Assembly (NCBI GenBank): GCA_021769025.1
Contig: JAETTS010000009.1
Coordinates: 1 to 19,361, forward strand
DNA from: Enterocloster bolteae
Lineage (GTDB): Bacteria; Bacillota_A; Clostridia; Lachnospirales; Lachnospiraceae
Length of the DNA stretch: 19,361 nt
Reading direction: 5' to 3'
Each line of letters begins with the position of its first letter. The stretch's first letter is position 1. The notes under the pieces were generated by a model. That model had not been told where the DNA came from, did not search any database, and saw only the letters and a list, made by a program, of their open reading frames with translations. A program made the translations under genes and the position numbers. Positions 5,987-13,308 of this stretch are shown one piece after another.

Positions 5987-7791
5987 CGAAAACTTTAGTA
6001 AAAGAAACATATCAGATCATGAACATAAACTTCAAAAATTTGATTTTGTTTGAGCTGGTATACCGTGGGGTTACCAGAACCATTTTTTACCAGTTGGTAA
6101 ATATGGGCTTAAAGTTTTCTCTGAAAATGTCAGGGTACAGCTATCTGACTCTGGGGAATGCCGTGGATTTTTTTCTGAAACCATGGAGTCTCTTGATCTT
6201 TCTGGTTCTGGCAGTTACAGGTCTTATATTGATAGTCATGGAAATAGGCGGTCTGATTACGGTTTATTCGGGGGCTGCCTATTCCCTTTGTATTCCCTTT
6301 GGGGAGATTCTTCCAGGGGCGGTAAGAAAAGTAGTGGATGAAGTGAAGCGCGGCAATGTTCAGCTTCTTGTCATAGGGTTTGCCAATTATGTTCTGGTTG
6401 ATCTGTACTATCTGTACCGGATGTTGTCACATGTAAAGCCATTTAACTTTGTTGTGAAGGAGATGTGGGCTTCATCTTGGGCTAGAGTGGGGATCGTTCT
6501 GGTGCTGGCAGTTTTTGTGATCCTTGTGATTCCTTCTGTTTTTGTGTTTCATGGCTGTATGATCGAACAGAAATCTTACCGAGATAGCCGCAACAACAGC
6601 CTGGAACTTTTAAAAAGCCGGATGGTTCCTACATGTCTGCGTCAGGTTGGCTATCAGGTTCTAATGGCAGCCGGATTTATTCTGACCTATCTGGGCTGCA
6701 TGGTTGTCATTGCGATCGGTGTTACCTTTCTGGGAAGGCAGGATTTGAAGCTGGCCCTCCTTTTACAGGTTGCAGACCATATGGAATGGATTTTTTTGTT
6801 TGCAGGAGAGGCTATGGCCATGACTGTCCATATGGCTTTGGTGACGGTGGAATACTATCAATACCGAAGTTTCAGGAAGCATCCGGGGCAGGGATGGGAT
6901 TTTTTTTATACAAAAGGTCCTTTCTTCAATAGAAAAATGGGAAAAGTATTTTTGGTGGCCTTAAGCCTTGTGGGAGGGTTGTGTCTGTTTGAGACGATCT
7001 ATAATGGTAATTCCATCGCCAAATCAATCACCGTTCAAACTGGGATCACGGCTCACCGGGGCGGTTCTTTGACGGCACCTGAGAATACAATGGCGGCTCT
7101 GGAGGCAGCAGTGGAGCAGATGGCGAACCGAGCGGAGATTGATGTGCAGGAGACCGCAGATGGTGTGGTGGTTCTGTTTCATGACGGCACGTTAAAGCGA
7201 CAGACAGGAAGCAGCAAACGGATTGCGGACTTGACCCTGGGGGAGATCCAGGAGATTGATATAGGAAGCTGGTTTTCTCCTGATTTTGCAGGGGAGAGAA
7301 TTCCTACCTTGAAACAGGTTATGGAGTACGCAAAGGGTAAAATCGATTTAAACATTGAAATTAAAAATATGGGAAACGACAGCTACCTGCCGGATAAAGT
7401 GCTGGAATTGGTGCTGGAATACGAGATGCAGGATCAGTGTATTATAACTTCCACCAACCGAAATTATCTGAAGAAACTTAAAAATATGGATCCGGACATT
7501 AAGACCGGATATATTATATCGGCAGCGTATGGTGATTATTATTCCGATGAATTTGTGGATGTGATCAGTATCCGATCTAGTTTTGTAAATGGAAGAATGG
7601 TAGATGCAGCCCACGAGGCAGGAAAGGCCGTACACGCTTGGACGGTAAATACAAAGGCAGAGATGGAGCGGCTGTACAGTCTGGGAGTGGATGACATTAT
7701 CACGGATCATCCGGTGATGGCAAGGGAGGTTTTGTATGAAGAAGAACCAGCCTATGGGCTGGCGGAGTATCTGCTTCCCATACTGCGGTAA
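5983..7791 (+). CDS. Membrane-anchored glycerophosphodiester phosphodiesterase
   Basis: The 602-residue protein has two parts. Residues 1 to about 340 contain several hydrophobic segments, matching the GPDPase membrane domain found fused to GDPD in Firmicutes. Residues about 355-590 form the catalytic TIM barrel with H358-R359-G360, PENT, E385 and D387, and H400-D401 (HDGTL). The family hydrolyses glycerophosphodiesters to glycerol-3-phosphate and an alcohol and may act on lipid head groups or teichoic-acid-like polymers at the membrane. No in-frame upstream start exists next to the strong ribosome binding site, so the ATG at 5983 is chosen; it is preceded only by AAAGG directly adjacent. Translation may therefore rely on coupling to a leader ORF. 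The gene precedes dtd by 73 bases. Confidence 0.9.
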   Translation: MTKTLVKETYQIMNINFKNLILFELVYRGVTRTIFYQLVNMGLKFSLKMSGYSYLTLGNAVDFFLKPWSLLIFLVLAVTGLILIVMEIGGLITVYSGAAYSLCIPFGEILPGAVRKVVDEVKRGNVQLLVIGFANYVLVDLYYLYRMLSHVKPFNFVVKEMWASSWARVGIVLVLAVFVILVIPSVFVFHGCMIEQKSYRDSRNNSLELLKSRMVPTCLRQVGYQVLMAAGFILTYLGCMVVIAIGVTFLGRQDLKLALLLQVADHMEWIFLFAGEAMAMTVHMALVTVEYYQYRSFRKHPGQGWDFFYTKGPFFNRKMGKVFLVALSLVGGLCLFETIYNGNSIAKSITVQTGITAHRGGSLTAPENTMAALEAAVEQMANRAEIDVQETADGVVVLFHDGTLKRQTGSSKRIADLTLGEIQEIDIGSWFSPDFAGERIPTLKQVMEYAKGKIDLNIEIKNMGNDSYLPDKVLELVLEYEMQDQCIITSTNRNYLKKLKNMDPDIKTGYIISAAYGDYYSDEFVDVISIRSSFVNGRMVDAAHEAGKAVHAWTVNTKAEMERLYSLGVDDIITDHPVMAREVLYEEEPAYGLAEYLLPILR

Positions 7792-7864
7792 GGGTGTAGA
7801 TGCAATGCGGCAGGTGGCGTGAGACGATGTATGCCAATACCTAATTATACCAGGGAGGGAGAAA

Positions 7865-8317
7865 ATGAAAGTGATTCTGCAAAGGGTGGCAGAAGCCCAT
7901 GTAGATGTGGCCGGGGAAACCGTTGGAAGGATTGGCCGCGGATTTTTGTTGTTGTTAGGAGCGGAAGATTGTGATACCATAGAGACGGCAGAACGGATGA
8001 CAGATAAAATCTGTAAGCTGCGGATATTCAGAGATGAGAATGGCAAGACCAATCTGTCGCTTGCAGATGTGGAAGGCCAGATACTGGTGATCAGCCAGTT
8101 CACTCTGTATGCCGACTGCAAAAAGGGGAATCGGCCCAGCTTTGTGAAAGCGGGAAATCCGGATCATGCCAAGCTGTTGTATGAACATGTAGTAAAACGG
8201 TGCAACACCTATGTCTCAAAAGTTGCATGTGGGATCTTTGGAGCGGAGATGGAAGTTCACCTGGTTAATGATGGACCTTTCACTCTTGTGCTTGACAGCA
8301 AAGAATTAGGATTTTAA
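7865..8317 (+). CDS. dtd: D-aminoacyl-tRNA deacylase
   Basis: The 150-residue protein matches the family length (about 145-150). It carries both active-site signatures: SQFTLYAD (77-84) and the Gly-Pro loop motif NDGPFT (135-140). DTD removes D-amino acids, and glycine mischarged on tRNA-Ala, acting as a proofreading factor in the cytoplasm; the Gly-cisPro motif excludes L-aminoacyl-tRNAs. AGGGAGGGAG lies just before the ATG. It follows gdpD by 73 bases and precedes the aminopeptidase by 29, so it is probably part of one transcript. In many Firmicutes dtd follows a long rel gene; here a small alarmone synthetase lies two genes upstream. Confidence 0.97.
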   Translation: MKVILQRVAEAHVDVAGETVGRIGRGFLLLLGAEDCDTIETAERMTDKICKLRIFRDENGKTNLSLADVEGQILVISQFTLYADCKKGNRPSFVKAGNPDHAKLLYEHVVKRCNTYVSKVACGIFGAEMEVHLVNDGPFTLVLDSKELGF

Positions 8318-8346
8318 CAATAGAGAAAATAAAAGGAGAGACAAAA

Positions 8347-9735
8347 ATGACAGGAAAAGAATTACAAAAGGAATTGGCTTGGGAGTTTCCTCATATTGGA
8401 AAAGAGAAGCCAGAGCAGGTGGAGCAGGCAGCAGCATTTTGCGAAGGGTACAAGGTATTTCTGAATCAGGGAAAGACAGAGAGGGAATGTGTCAGGCTGG
8501 CAGTGAAGATGCTGGAGGATGCAGGCTATAGGGCATATGACAAGGATAAAAAGTACAAGTCCGGAGATAAGGTCTACTATGTCAACCGGGGTAAATCTGT
8601 GATAGCCACAACCTTTGGCCGCCAGCCTGTGAAAGAAGGGGTGCGCCTTAATGGGGCGCATATTGACTCTCCAAGGCTGGACTTAAAGCCCAACCCTTTG
8701 TATGAGAAAGACGATATTGCATTATTTAAAACCCACTATTACGGAGGAGTTCGCAAATACCAGTGGGCGACGGTTCCTCTAGCTATGCACGGTGTGATCA
8801 TAAAGAAAAATGGAGAGATGGTGGAACTGAACCTGGGAGAGAAACCGGATGATCCGGTGTTCTGCGTAACGGATCTTCTGCCTCATCTTTCTGCAGAACA
8901 GAACGAGAGAAAACTGAAGGACGGAATTAAAGGAGAAGAACTGAACATTGTCATCGGTTCGGTTCCCTATGTGGATGAGGAAACACTGAAGGAGCCGGTA
9001 AAGCTGGCAGTCTTAAAAATTTTGAATGAACAGTATGGCATCACAGAACGAGACTTTATGAGAGCGGAGATTGAGTTTGTGCCGTCTCAGAAGGCATGTG
9101 ATGTGGGACTGGATCGAAGCATGGTGGGAGCCTATGGACAGGATGACCGGGTTTGCGCCTATACGGCATTGATGGCAGAGATCCATACCCAAACTCCTGC
9201 CTATACTACGGTGACAATCCTTACAGATAAAGAAGAGATTGGATCCGAGGGGAATACGGGATTAAATTCCAATTATGTCGGAGATTACATCACATTCCTG
9301 GCAGAGGCAGAAGGGGTTGATGTGAAGGAAGTGTTCCGCAATTCTATCTGCTTGTCTTCGGATGTGAATGCTGCGTTTGATCCTACATTTCCATCTGTAT
9401 ATGACCCGCGCAATTCCAGTTATCTCAACAAGGGATGTGTGCTGACCAAATACACAGGAGCAAGGGGAAAATCCGGTTCCAGTGATGCCAGCGCAGAATT
9501 GATGGCAAAAGTGATCGCCATGATGGACAAGGATGGGGTATACTGGCAGATTGGAGAACTGGGGGCAGTTGATGCAGGTGGCGGTGGAACCATTGCAAAG
9601 TTTGTGGCCTCCATGAATATTGATGTGGTGGATCTGGGTGTGCCGATCCTGTCTATGCATTCTCCGTTTGAGTTGTCTTCCAAGTTGGATGTATGGAATA
9701 CATACCTGGCATTTAAGGCATTTTATAACAATTAA
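8347..9735 (+). CDS. M18 family aminopeptidase
   Basis: The 462-residue length fits M18 zinc aminopeptidases (aspartyl aminopeptidase-like). Metal and catalytic residues can be placed: H105 and D107 in GAHIDSPRLDLK, D266/D267 in GQDDR, E296-E297 in TDKEEIGSEGNTG, and H438 in MHSPFELSS. The segment GARGKSGSSDASAEL is also typical. The family forms large cytosolic complexes that release N-terminal residues, often acidic ones. The start has AAAGGAGAG 6-8 bases upstream. It lies 29 bases after dtd. An AT-rich terminator-like hairpin follows the stop. In bacteria the names apeA or apeB are used for relatives; I do not choose between them. Confidence 0.93.
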   Translation: MTGKELQKELAWEFPHIGKEKPEQVEQAAAFCEGYKVFLNQGKTERECVRLAVKMLEDAGYRAYDKDKKYKSGDKVYYVNRGKSVIATTFGRQPVKEGVRLNGAHIDSPRLDLKPNPLYEKDDIALFKTHYYGGVRKYQWATVPLAMHGVIIKKNGEMVELNLGEKPDDPVFCVTDLLPHLSAEQNERKLKDGIKGEELNIVIGSVPYVDEETLKEPVKLAVLKILNEQYGITERDFMRAEIEFVPSQKACDVGLDRSMVGAYGQDDRVCAYTALMAEIHTQTPAYTTVTILTDKEEIGSEGNTGLNSNYVGDYITFLAEAEGVDVKEVFRNSICLSSDVNAAFDPTFPSVYDPRNSSYLNKGCVLTKYTGARGKSGSSDASAELMAKVIAMMDKDGVYWQIGELGAVDAGGGGTIAKFVASMNIDVVDLGVPILSMHSPFELSSKLDVWNTYLAFKAFYNN

Positions 9736-9737
9736 AA

Positions 9738-9775
9738 CTGAAAATTTTGTTAAATTTTCGGATTCTCTTTTTTTT
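9738..9775 (+). terminator. AT-rich intrinsic terminator after the aminopeptidase
   Basis: CTGAAAATTT (9738-9747) pairs with AAATTTTCGG (9752-9761) around a TGTT loop, with one G-U pair, then a run of T residues up to 9775. The stem is weak, so it may be leaky. It starts three bases after the stop codon. Confidence 0.55.
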
Positions 9776-9787
9776 AAAGGCATTGTG

Positions 9788-9796
9788 TGTTATACT
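9788..9796 (+). promoter_or_regulatory. Extended -10 promoter of the foldase lipoprotein gene
   Basis: TG-T-TATACT is an extended -10 with 5/6 match to TATAAT. The -35 position is only a T tract. It lies 53 bases before the lipoprotein ATG. Confidence 0.5.
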
Positions 9797-9848
9797 TTGT
9801 CGGTATGCAAAAACACAGTCTACAAAAAAGAGATAGGAGTCTAAGTTT

Positions 9849-10910
9849 ATGAGGAAAGTATTAAAGATAGGAATCTGCGGCTTGTTGGCAGTTTCATTGC
9901 TGTCCGGCTGCTCAGGAAGCAATGGGGATGCAGGGCAGGCTGAGAGTACAAGTGCAGTGGAGAGTACGGAATCTGGTGCTGGCGCAGCAGGCCAGGACAG
10001 TGTCAGTCTGGGAGAGTACATGGGTGTAAGCTTCACACCGGTATCCGTAGAGGTTACAGACGAGCAGGTAGAAGCAGGGCTGCAGGAACTGGTAGATGCC
10101 AACCCGGTGGTTACAGAAGTGGACCGGGCTGCCAAGGAAGGCGATGTGGTGAACATTGACTTTGTAGGCATGAAGGACGGTGTCGCATTTGAGGGAGGCA
10201 CCAGCCAGGGATATGATCTGGAGTTGGGCTCTGGAAGCTTCATCGACGGATTTGAGGACGGCCTTATTGGAGCGGAAAAGGGACAGGAAGTAAGCTTGAA
10301 CCTGACATTTCCGGAGGATTATTTTAATACGGAACTGGCAGGCCAGGAGGTTGTGTTTGATGTGACAATCAATACAGTAAGCGAGTCTGTACCGGCAGTC
10401 CTGGATGACGCGTTCGTAACCAGCAATACAGAATATGCAAGTGTAGATGAATGCCGCCAAGGGATCCGCAAAGGCCTGGAAGAGGCAGCTGCCGTCAATG
10501 CACTGAATCAGAAAAGGAATGAAGTGTTTATGAAGGTGATGGAGGCCTCTGAGGTTACAGCATCACAGGAGACCATTCAGAAGTATTATGATGATCAGAT
10601 GGGAGCCTATGAGCAGCAGGCTCAAAGCTTTGGCATGGAGTTAAAGGATATGGTAGACGATCTGGAAGCATTCCAGGCAGAAATCATGAACGTGTCCATC
10701 GAGGTGGCCAGACAGAACCTGGTGATCAACGCTATCGCAGAGAAAGAGAACATTGTCATTGAAGATTCAGACCGGGAGGCTATGGCTGCTGAGTTCGGAT
10801 TCGCAAGCGGTGAGGAGATGGTCCAGGCAGTAGGCCAGGAAGCTGTGGACGGATATCTTCTGCCCAATAAAGTAATGGACTTTTTAGCGGACAACGCGGT
10901 GGAAGGGTAA
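9849..10910 (+). CDS. Trigger-factor-like FKBP peptidyl-prolyl isomerase lipoprotein
   Basis: The 353-residue protein begins with a lipoprotein signal peptide ending in the lipobox LSGC (Cys21), then a Ser/Gly/Glu-rich linker (22-55). Residues about 60-180 form an FKBP domain (DVVNIDFVGMKDG, GYDLELGSGSFIDGFEDGL, LTFPEDY, FDVTINTV), and residues about 200-340 resemble the helical C-terminal chaperone arms of trigger factor. The family isomerises X-Pro bonds and holds unfolded chains; the lipobox puts it on the outer face of the membrane, where it would help exported proteins fold. Cytosolic trigger factor also has an N-terminal ribosome-binding domain, for which I see no clear sequence here. 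AGGAG is 9 bases before the ATG. Confidence 0.88.
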   Translation: MRKVLKIGICGLLAVSLLSGCSGSNGDAGQAESTSAVESTESGAGAAGQDSVSLGEYMGVSFTPVSVEVTDEQVEAGLQELVDANPVVTEVDRAAKEGDVVNIDFVGMKDGVAFEGGTSQGYDLELGSGSFIDGFEDGLIGAEKGQEVSLNLTFPEDYFNTELAGQEVVFDVTINTVSESVPAVLDDAFVTSNTEYASVDECRQGIRKGLEEAAAVNALNQKRNEVFMKVMEASEVTASQETIQKYYDDQMGAYEQQAQSFGMELKDMVDDLEAFQAEIMNVSIEVARQNLVINAIAEKENIVIEDSDREAMAAEFGFASGEEMVQAVGQEAVDGYLLPNKVMDFLADNAVEG

Positions 10911-10965
10911 CGAAAAGGCGGTTGCCGGCTGGGCTGTGGGCTGCCAGTACAAAGGAGATACATGA

Positions 10966-10989
10966 ATGGAAGGGGCTGGAACAATCTAA
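10966..10989 (+). other. Possible 7-codon leader ORF upstream of azlC
   Basis: GGAG (10954-10957) is followed 8 bases later by ATG at 10966, giving MEGAGTI and TAA (10987-10989). It is in the same frame as azlC. The rest of 10911-11091 holds no recognised gene: the overlapping frame from ATG 10962 runs into azlC out of phase and looks random. No T-box or typical attenuator hairpin is seen. Confidence 0.25.
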
Positions 10990-11091
10990 TTTGTGACAGT
11001 CTCTTCTTACATACGCGATCGGCACAATATCCCAGGATTTGCAATGGGACTGTGTGCCTCAAATACAGGAACCGGAAAAGAGGATCAAAAC

Positions 11092-11802
11092 ATGCAGCGT
11101 CAGATATATCTGAAAGGAATGAAGGATGGGATCCCTGTCGCTTTGGGATATTTTGTCGTGTCTGTCACCATTGGCATCGCGGCGAGGATGGCACATCTGA
11201 CACCCGCTCAGGCAACCATAATGTCGTTAACCAACTTAACTTCAGCCGGGCAATTCGCATCGTTTGCTGTGATCGCAGCGGGAGCGCCTTATGTGGAATT
11301 GGCTGTTTCCCAGCTGGTAATCAATCTGAGATACTGCCTCATGTCCTGTGCGCTGTCCCAGAAGGTAGATCCCCAATTGCCGTTTTATCACCGGCTGTTG
11401 ATGTCATTCGGGATTACCGATGAGATTTTTGGCTTGTCGGTCTCACAGAAAGGGCGGCTTAGCCCGTGGTATACCTACGGTGCCATGAGCGTGGCGATTC
11501 CAGGATGGACCCTTGGAACGTTAGTTGGGATTTTGTCTACCAGTATGATGCCGCAAAAGCTTTTAAGCGCCATGAACATGGCATTATATGGAATGTTTAT
11601 TGCGATTTTTATGCCTGCAGCCAGAGAGAACAAGGTACTTCTGCCGATCATTGCTCTGTCCATGGCATTGAGTGCACTGTTTCAGGCATTGCCATGGTTT
11701 GATTTTATTTCATCGGGGATGAAGATTATTATCCTGACCCTGGCAATCTCCCTGGGTGCCGCCCTTTTGTTTCCGGTGCCATCTGAGGAGGAATGCCTGT
11801 GA
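11092..11802 (+). CDS. azlC: AzlC family branched-chain amino acid exporter, large subunit
   Basis: The 236-residue hydrophobic protein has the AzlC opening (KGMKDGIPVALGYFVVSVTIGIAARMA) and the QLVINLRYCLMS region with its conserved Asn-Leu-Arg-Tyr. AzlC pairs with the small AzlD protein to export branched-chain amino acids or analogues across the membrane. The start at 11092 is chosen because GAGG lies 8 bases upstream and the product length fits; the frame opens further upstream to a GTG at 10993 without a ribosome binding site, giving an atypical N terminus. The final codons (EEECL, stop) overlap the second copy of the small dispersed element that separates it from azlD. Confidence 0.9.
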   Translation: MQRQIYLKGMKDGIPVALGYFVVSVTIGIAARMAHLTPAQATIMSLTNLTSAGQFASFAVIAAGAPYVELAVSQLVINLRYCLMSCALSQKVDPQLPFYHRLLMSFGITDEIFGLSVSQKGRLSPWYTYGAMSVAIPGWTLGTLVGILSTSMMPQKLLSAMNMALYGMFIAIFMPAARENKVLLPIIALSMALSALFQALPWFDFISSGMKIIILTLAISLGAALLFPVPSEEECL

Positions 11803-11886
11803 AACGAAGGTTTACAACTGGAATGATTTTCCACAACGTGGCGATAACGCGAAGTGCCGCGTGCTTTTGCTGAATACACAGGAGGA
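11786..11886 (+). repeat. Dispersed intergenic element, copy 2 (MITE-like, between azlC and azlD)
   Basis: It runs from AGGAGGA (11786-11792) inside the azlC 3' end to AGGAGGA (11880-11886), which is the azlD Shine-Dalgarno site. The interior begins CTGTGAAAC and ends CACAG, so the outermost base pair covaries with copy 1 (T...A there, C...G here). The azlC stop TGA (11800-11802) is in the same place as in copy 1. Shared blocks are TGTGAAACG, GTTT, ACAACTGGAAT and ATACACA. Hairpin ACGTGGC/GCCGCGT is formed in the middle with one G-U pair. Confidence 0.7.
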
Positions 11887-11892
11887 GCAGGA

Positions 11893-12195
11893 ATGAGAAC
11901 ATATGGGTATATTCTGGTGATGGCTGTGACTACATATTTGATCCGTGTGATTCCGATGACGCTTTTTAGGGAAGAGATAAAAAACAGAACGTTTCGTTCT
12001 TTTTTGACTTATGTGCCTTATGTGACGCTGGCGGTGATGACATTCCCGGCGATTTTAGAGATTACAGATGTGTCCTGGATTTCCTGGGTGGGATTCGTTA
12101 CGGCGATGGTGCTGGCTTACAACCGAGTCAGCTTATTTGTGGTATCGCTGGGGTGCTGCGGCCTGGTGTTTTTGTTACAATTGATCTGTGGGTGA
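11893..12195 (+). CDS. azlD: AzlD family branched-chain amino acid transporter, small subunit
   Basis: The 100-residue protein has three to four hydrophobic segments and typical AzlD residues (TYLIRVIPMTLF at the start; FLTYVPYVTLAVMTFPAIL in the middle). It is the small partner of AzlC in the membrane exporter. The start at 11893 stands 7 bases after AGGAGG (11880-11885). This ribosome binding site is the end of the repeated element, so azlD expression depends on it. Normally azlC and azlD overlap or nearly touch; here 90 bases separate them, and nearly all of that gap is the repeated element. Confidence 0.92.
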   Translation: MRTYGYILVMAVTTYLIRVIPMTLFREEIKNRTFRSFLTYVPYVTLAVMTFPAILEITDVSWISWVGFVTAMVLAYNRVSLFVVSLGCCGLVFLLQLICG

Positions 12196-12277
12196 TATTC
12201 CATTTTCGAAGAGTGACAGGGGAGCAGGTGGATCTTCAGGTAGGAATAGAACAATTTCGTATGGAAAGGGGAAAACT

Positions 12278-13249
12278 ATGGTTAAAATGGGGATTCTTGG
12301 AGCAGGAAATATTGCTTCGACGATGGCAGCTACAATACGGGAACTGGACAGTGTGGAGTGTTATGCAGTGGGAGCCAGGGATCTTGGCAGGGCTGAGGCA
12401 TTTGCAGCAAAGTATGGTTTTGTGAAAGCTTACGGATCTTATGAGGAATTGGTAAAAGACCCGGAGGTAGCGCTAGTTTATATCGCTACCGTTCATTCCC
12501 AACATTTCCAGCACATAAAGCTTTGTCTGGAACATGGAAAACATGTGTTGTGTGAGAAGGCGTTCACCCTCAATGAGAAACAGGCAGCAGAGGTATTTGC
12601 TCTGGCTAAGGAGAAGGGGTTGCTTCTCACCGAGGCAATCTGGACCAGATATCTACCAATGAGAAAACGGCTGGAGGATGTGCTGGCCAGCAAGATGATC
12701 GGTGAGCCTTACATGCTGACAGCGAATCTGGGATATGTAGCCAGCCAGAAGGAGCGGATCACAAGCCCTCATCTGGGAGGCGGAGCGCTGTTGGACTTAG
12801 GTGTCTATCCGCTTAATTTTGCGTCCATGGTTTTTGGGGATGATGTGGAGCAGATTACCGGAACAGCGGTGAAAAATGATGCAGGTGTGGACATGCAGAA
12901 CAGCATGACATTGACATATAAAGACGGTAAGATGGCTGTTTTAAACAGCAGTGCTATGGGGCTTAGCGACAGACGAGGAGTTATCTACGGGGATCAGGGG
13001 TATATTGAAGTCCTGAATATCAACAACTGTGAGGAAATCCGAGTCTATGATTTAAACCACAGCCTGGTGGCAGCCTATGACAGGCCGGAGCAGATCAGTG
13101 GATATGAATATGAGGTGGAAGCCTGTGTCTATGCCATCCAAAGAGGAGAGACCGAGTGCAGCCAGATGCCTCATGAAGAGAGTCTTCGCATGATGCAGTG
13201 GATGGATGAACTGCGGAGGCAGTGGGGTGTCGTATTCCCCATGGAATGA
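12278..13249 (+). CDS. Gfo/Idh/MocA family NAD(P)-dependent oxidoreductase
   Basis: The 323-residue protein starts MVKMGILGAGNIA, a Rossmann fold for NAD(P). The family motif normally reading EKP is EKA here (93-95): the catalytic Lys94 is kept and the Pro changed, as in dihydrodiol-dehydrogenase-like members. GGALLDLGVYPLNFA, near residue 168, is the conserved Asp/Tyr-type region of the C-terminal domain (Asp and Tyr present). Substrates in this family are sugars or related polyols and cannot be told here. The start at 12278 follows an AAAGGGGA stretch; an in-frame ATG at 12188 overlaps azlD and gives a non-conserved N terminus. It sits 82 bases after azlD and ends at a strong bidirectional terminator. 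Confidence 0.9.
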   Translation: MVKMGILGAGNIASTMAATIRELDSVECYAVGARDLGRAEAFAAKYGFVKAYGSYEELVKDPEVALVYIATVHSQHFQHIKLCLEHGKHVLCEKAFTLNEKQAAEVFALAKEKGLLLTEAIWTRYLPMRKRLEDVLASKMIGEPYMLTANLGYVASQKERITSPHLGGGALLDLGVYPLNFASMVFGDDVEQITGTAVKNDAGVDMQNSMTLTYKDGKMAVLNSSAMGLSDRRGVIYGDQGYIEVLNINNCEEIRVYDLNHSLVAAYDRPEQISGYEYEVEACVYAIQRGETECSQMPHEESLRMMQWMDELRRQWGVVFPME

Positions 13250-13250
13250 T

Positions 13251-13299
13251 AAAACATACTGCCTGCAGGATAAGTGAATGCCTGCAGGCAGTATGTTTT
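13251..13299. terminator. Bidirectional intrinsic terminator (19-bp perfect stem)
   Basis: AAAACATACTGCCTGCAGG (13251-13269) and its exact reverse complement (13281-13299) enclose an 11-base loop. The arms end in AAAA/TTTT, so each strand's transcript ends in a T run. It lies one base after the oxidoreductase stop and nine bases from the end of the convergent hydrolase gene. Confidence 0.88.
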
Positions 13300-13308
13300 C
13301 ATAGAGAT

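Noticed and set aside
7792..7864. Possible third copy of the dispersed element between gdpD and dtd (GGCAGGTGG, GTGAGACGATG, ATACCAGGGAGGGA)
   Set aside because: Blocks are short and out of the expected order; no AGGAGGA bracket at the left end. A genome-wide model would be needed to tell a degenerate remnant from chance.
7348..8121. 257-residue minus-strand frame across gdpD and dtd
   Set aside because: It spans two genes with clear catalytic motifs on the other strand and shows no family features.
10962..11423. 153-residue plus-strand frame with a good ribosome binding site before ATG 10962
   Set aside because: Most of it overlaps azlC in another phase and is Cys/Arg-rich without motifs. 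The ribosome binding site may serve ATG 10966 or be a remnant.
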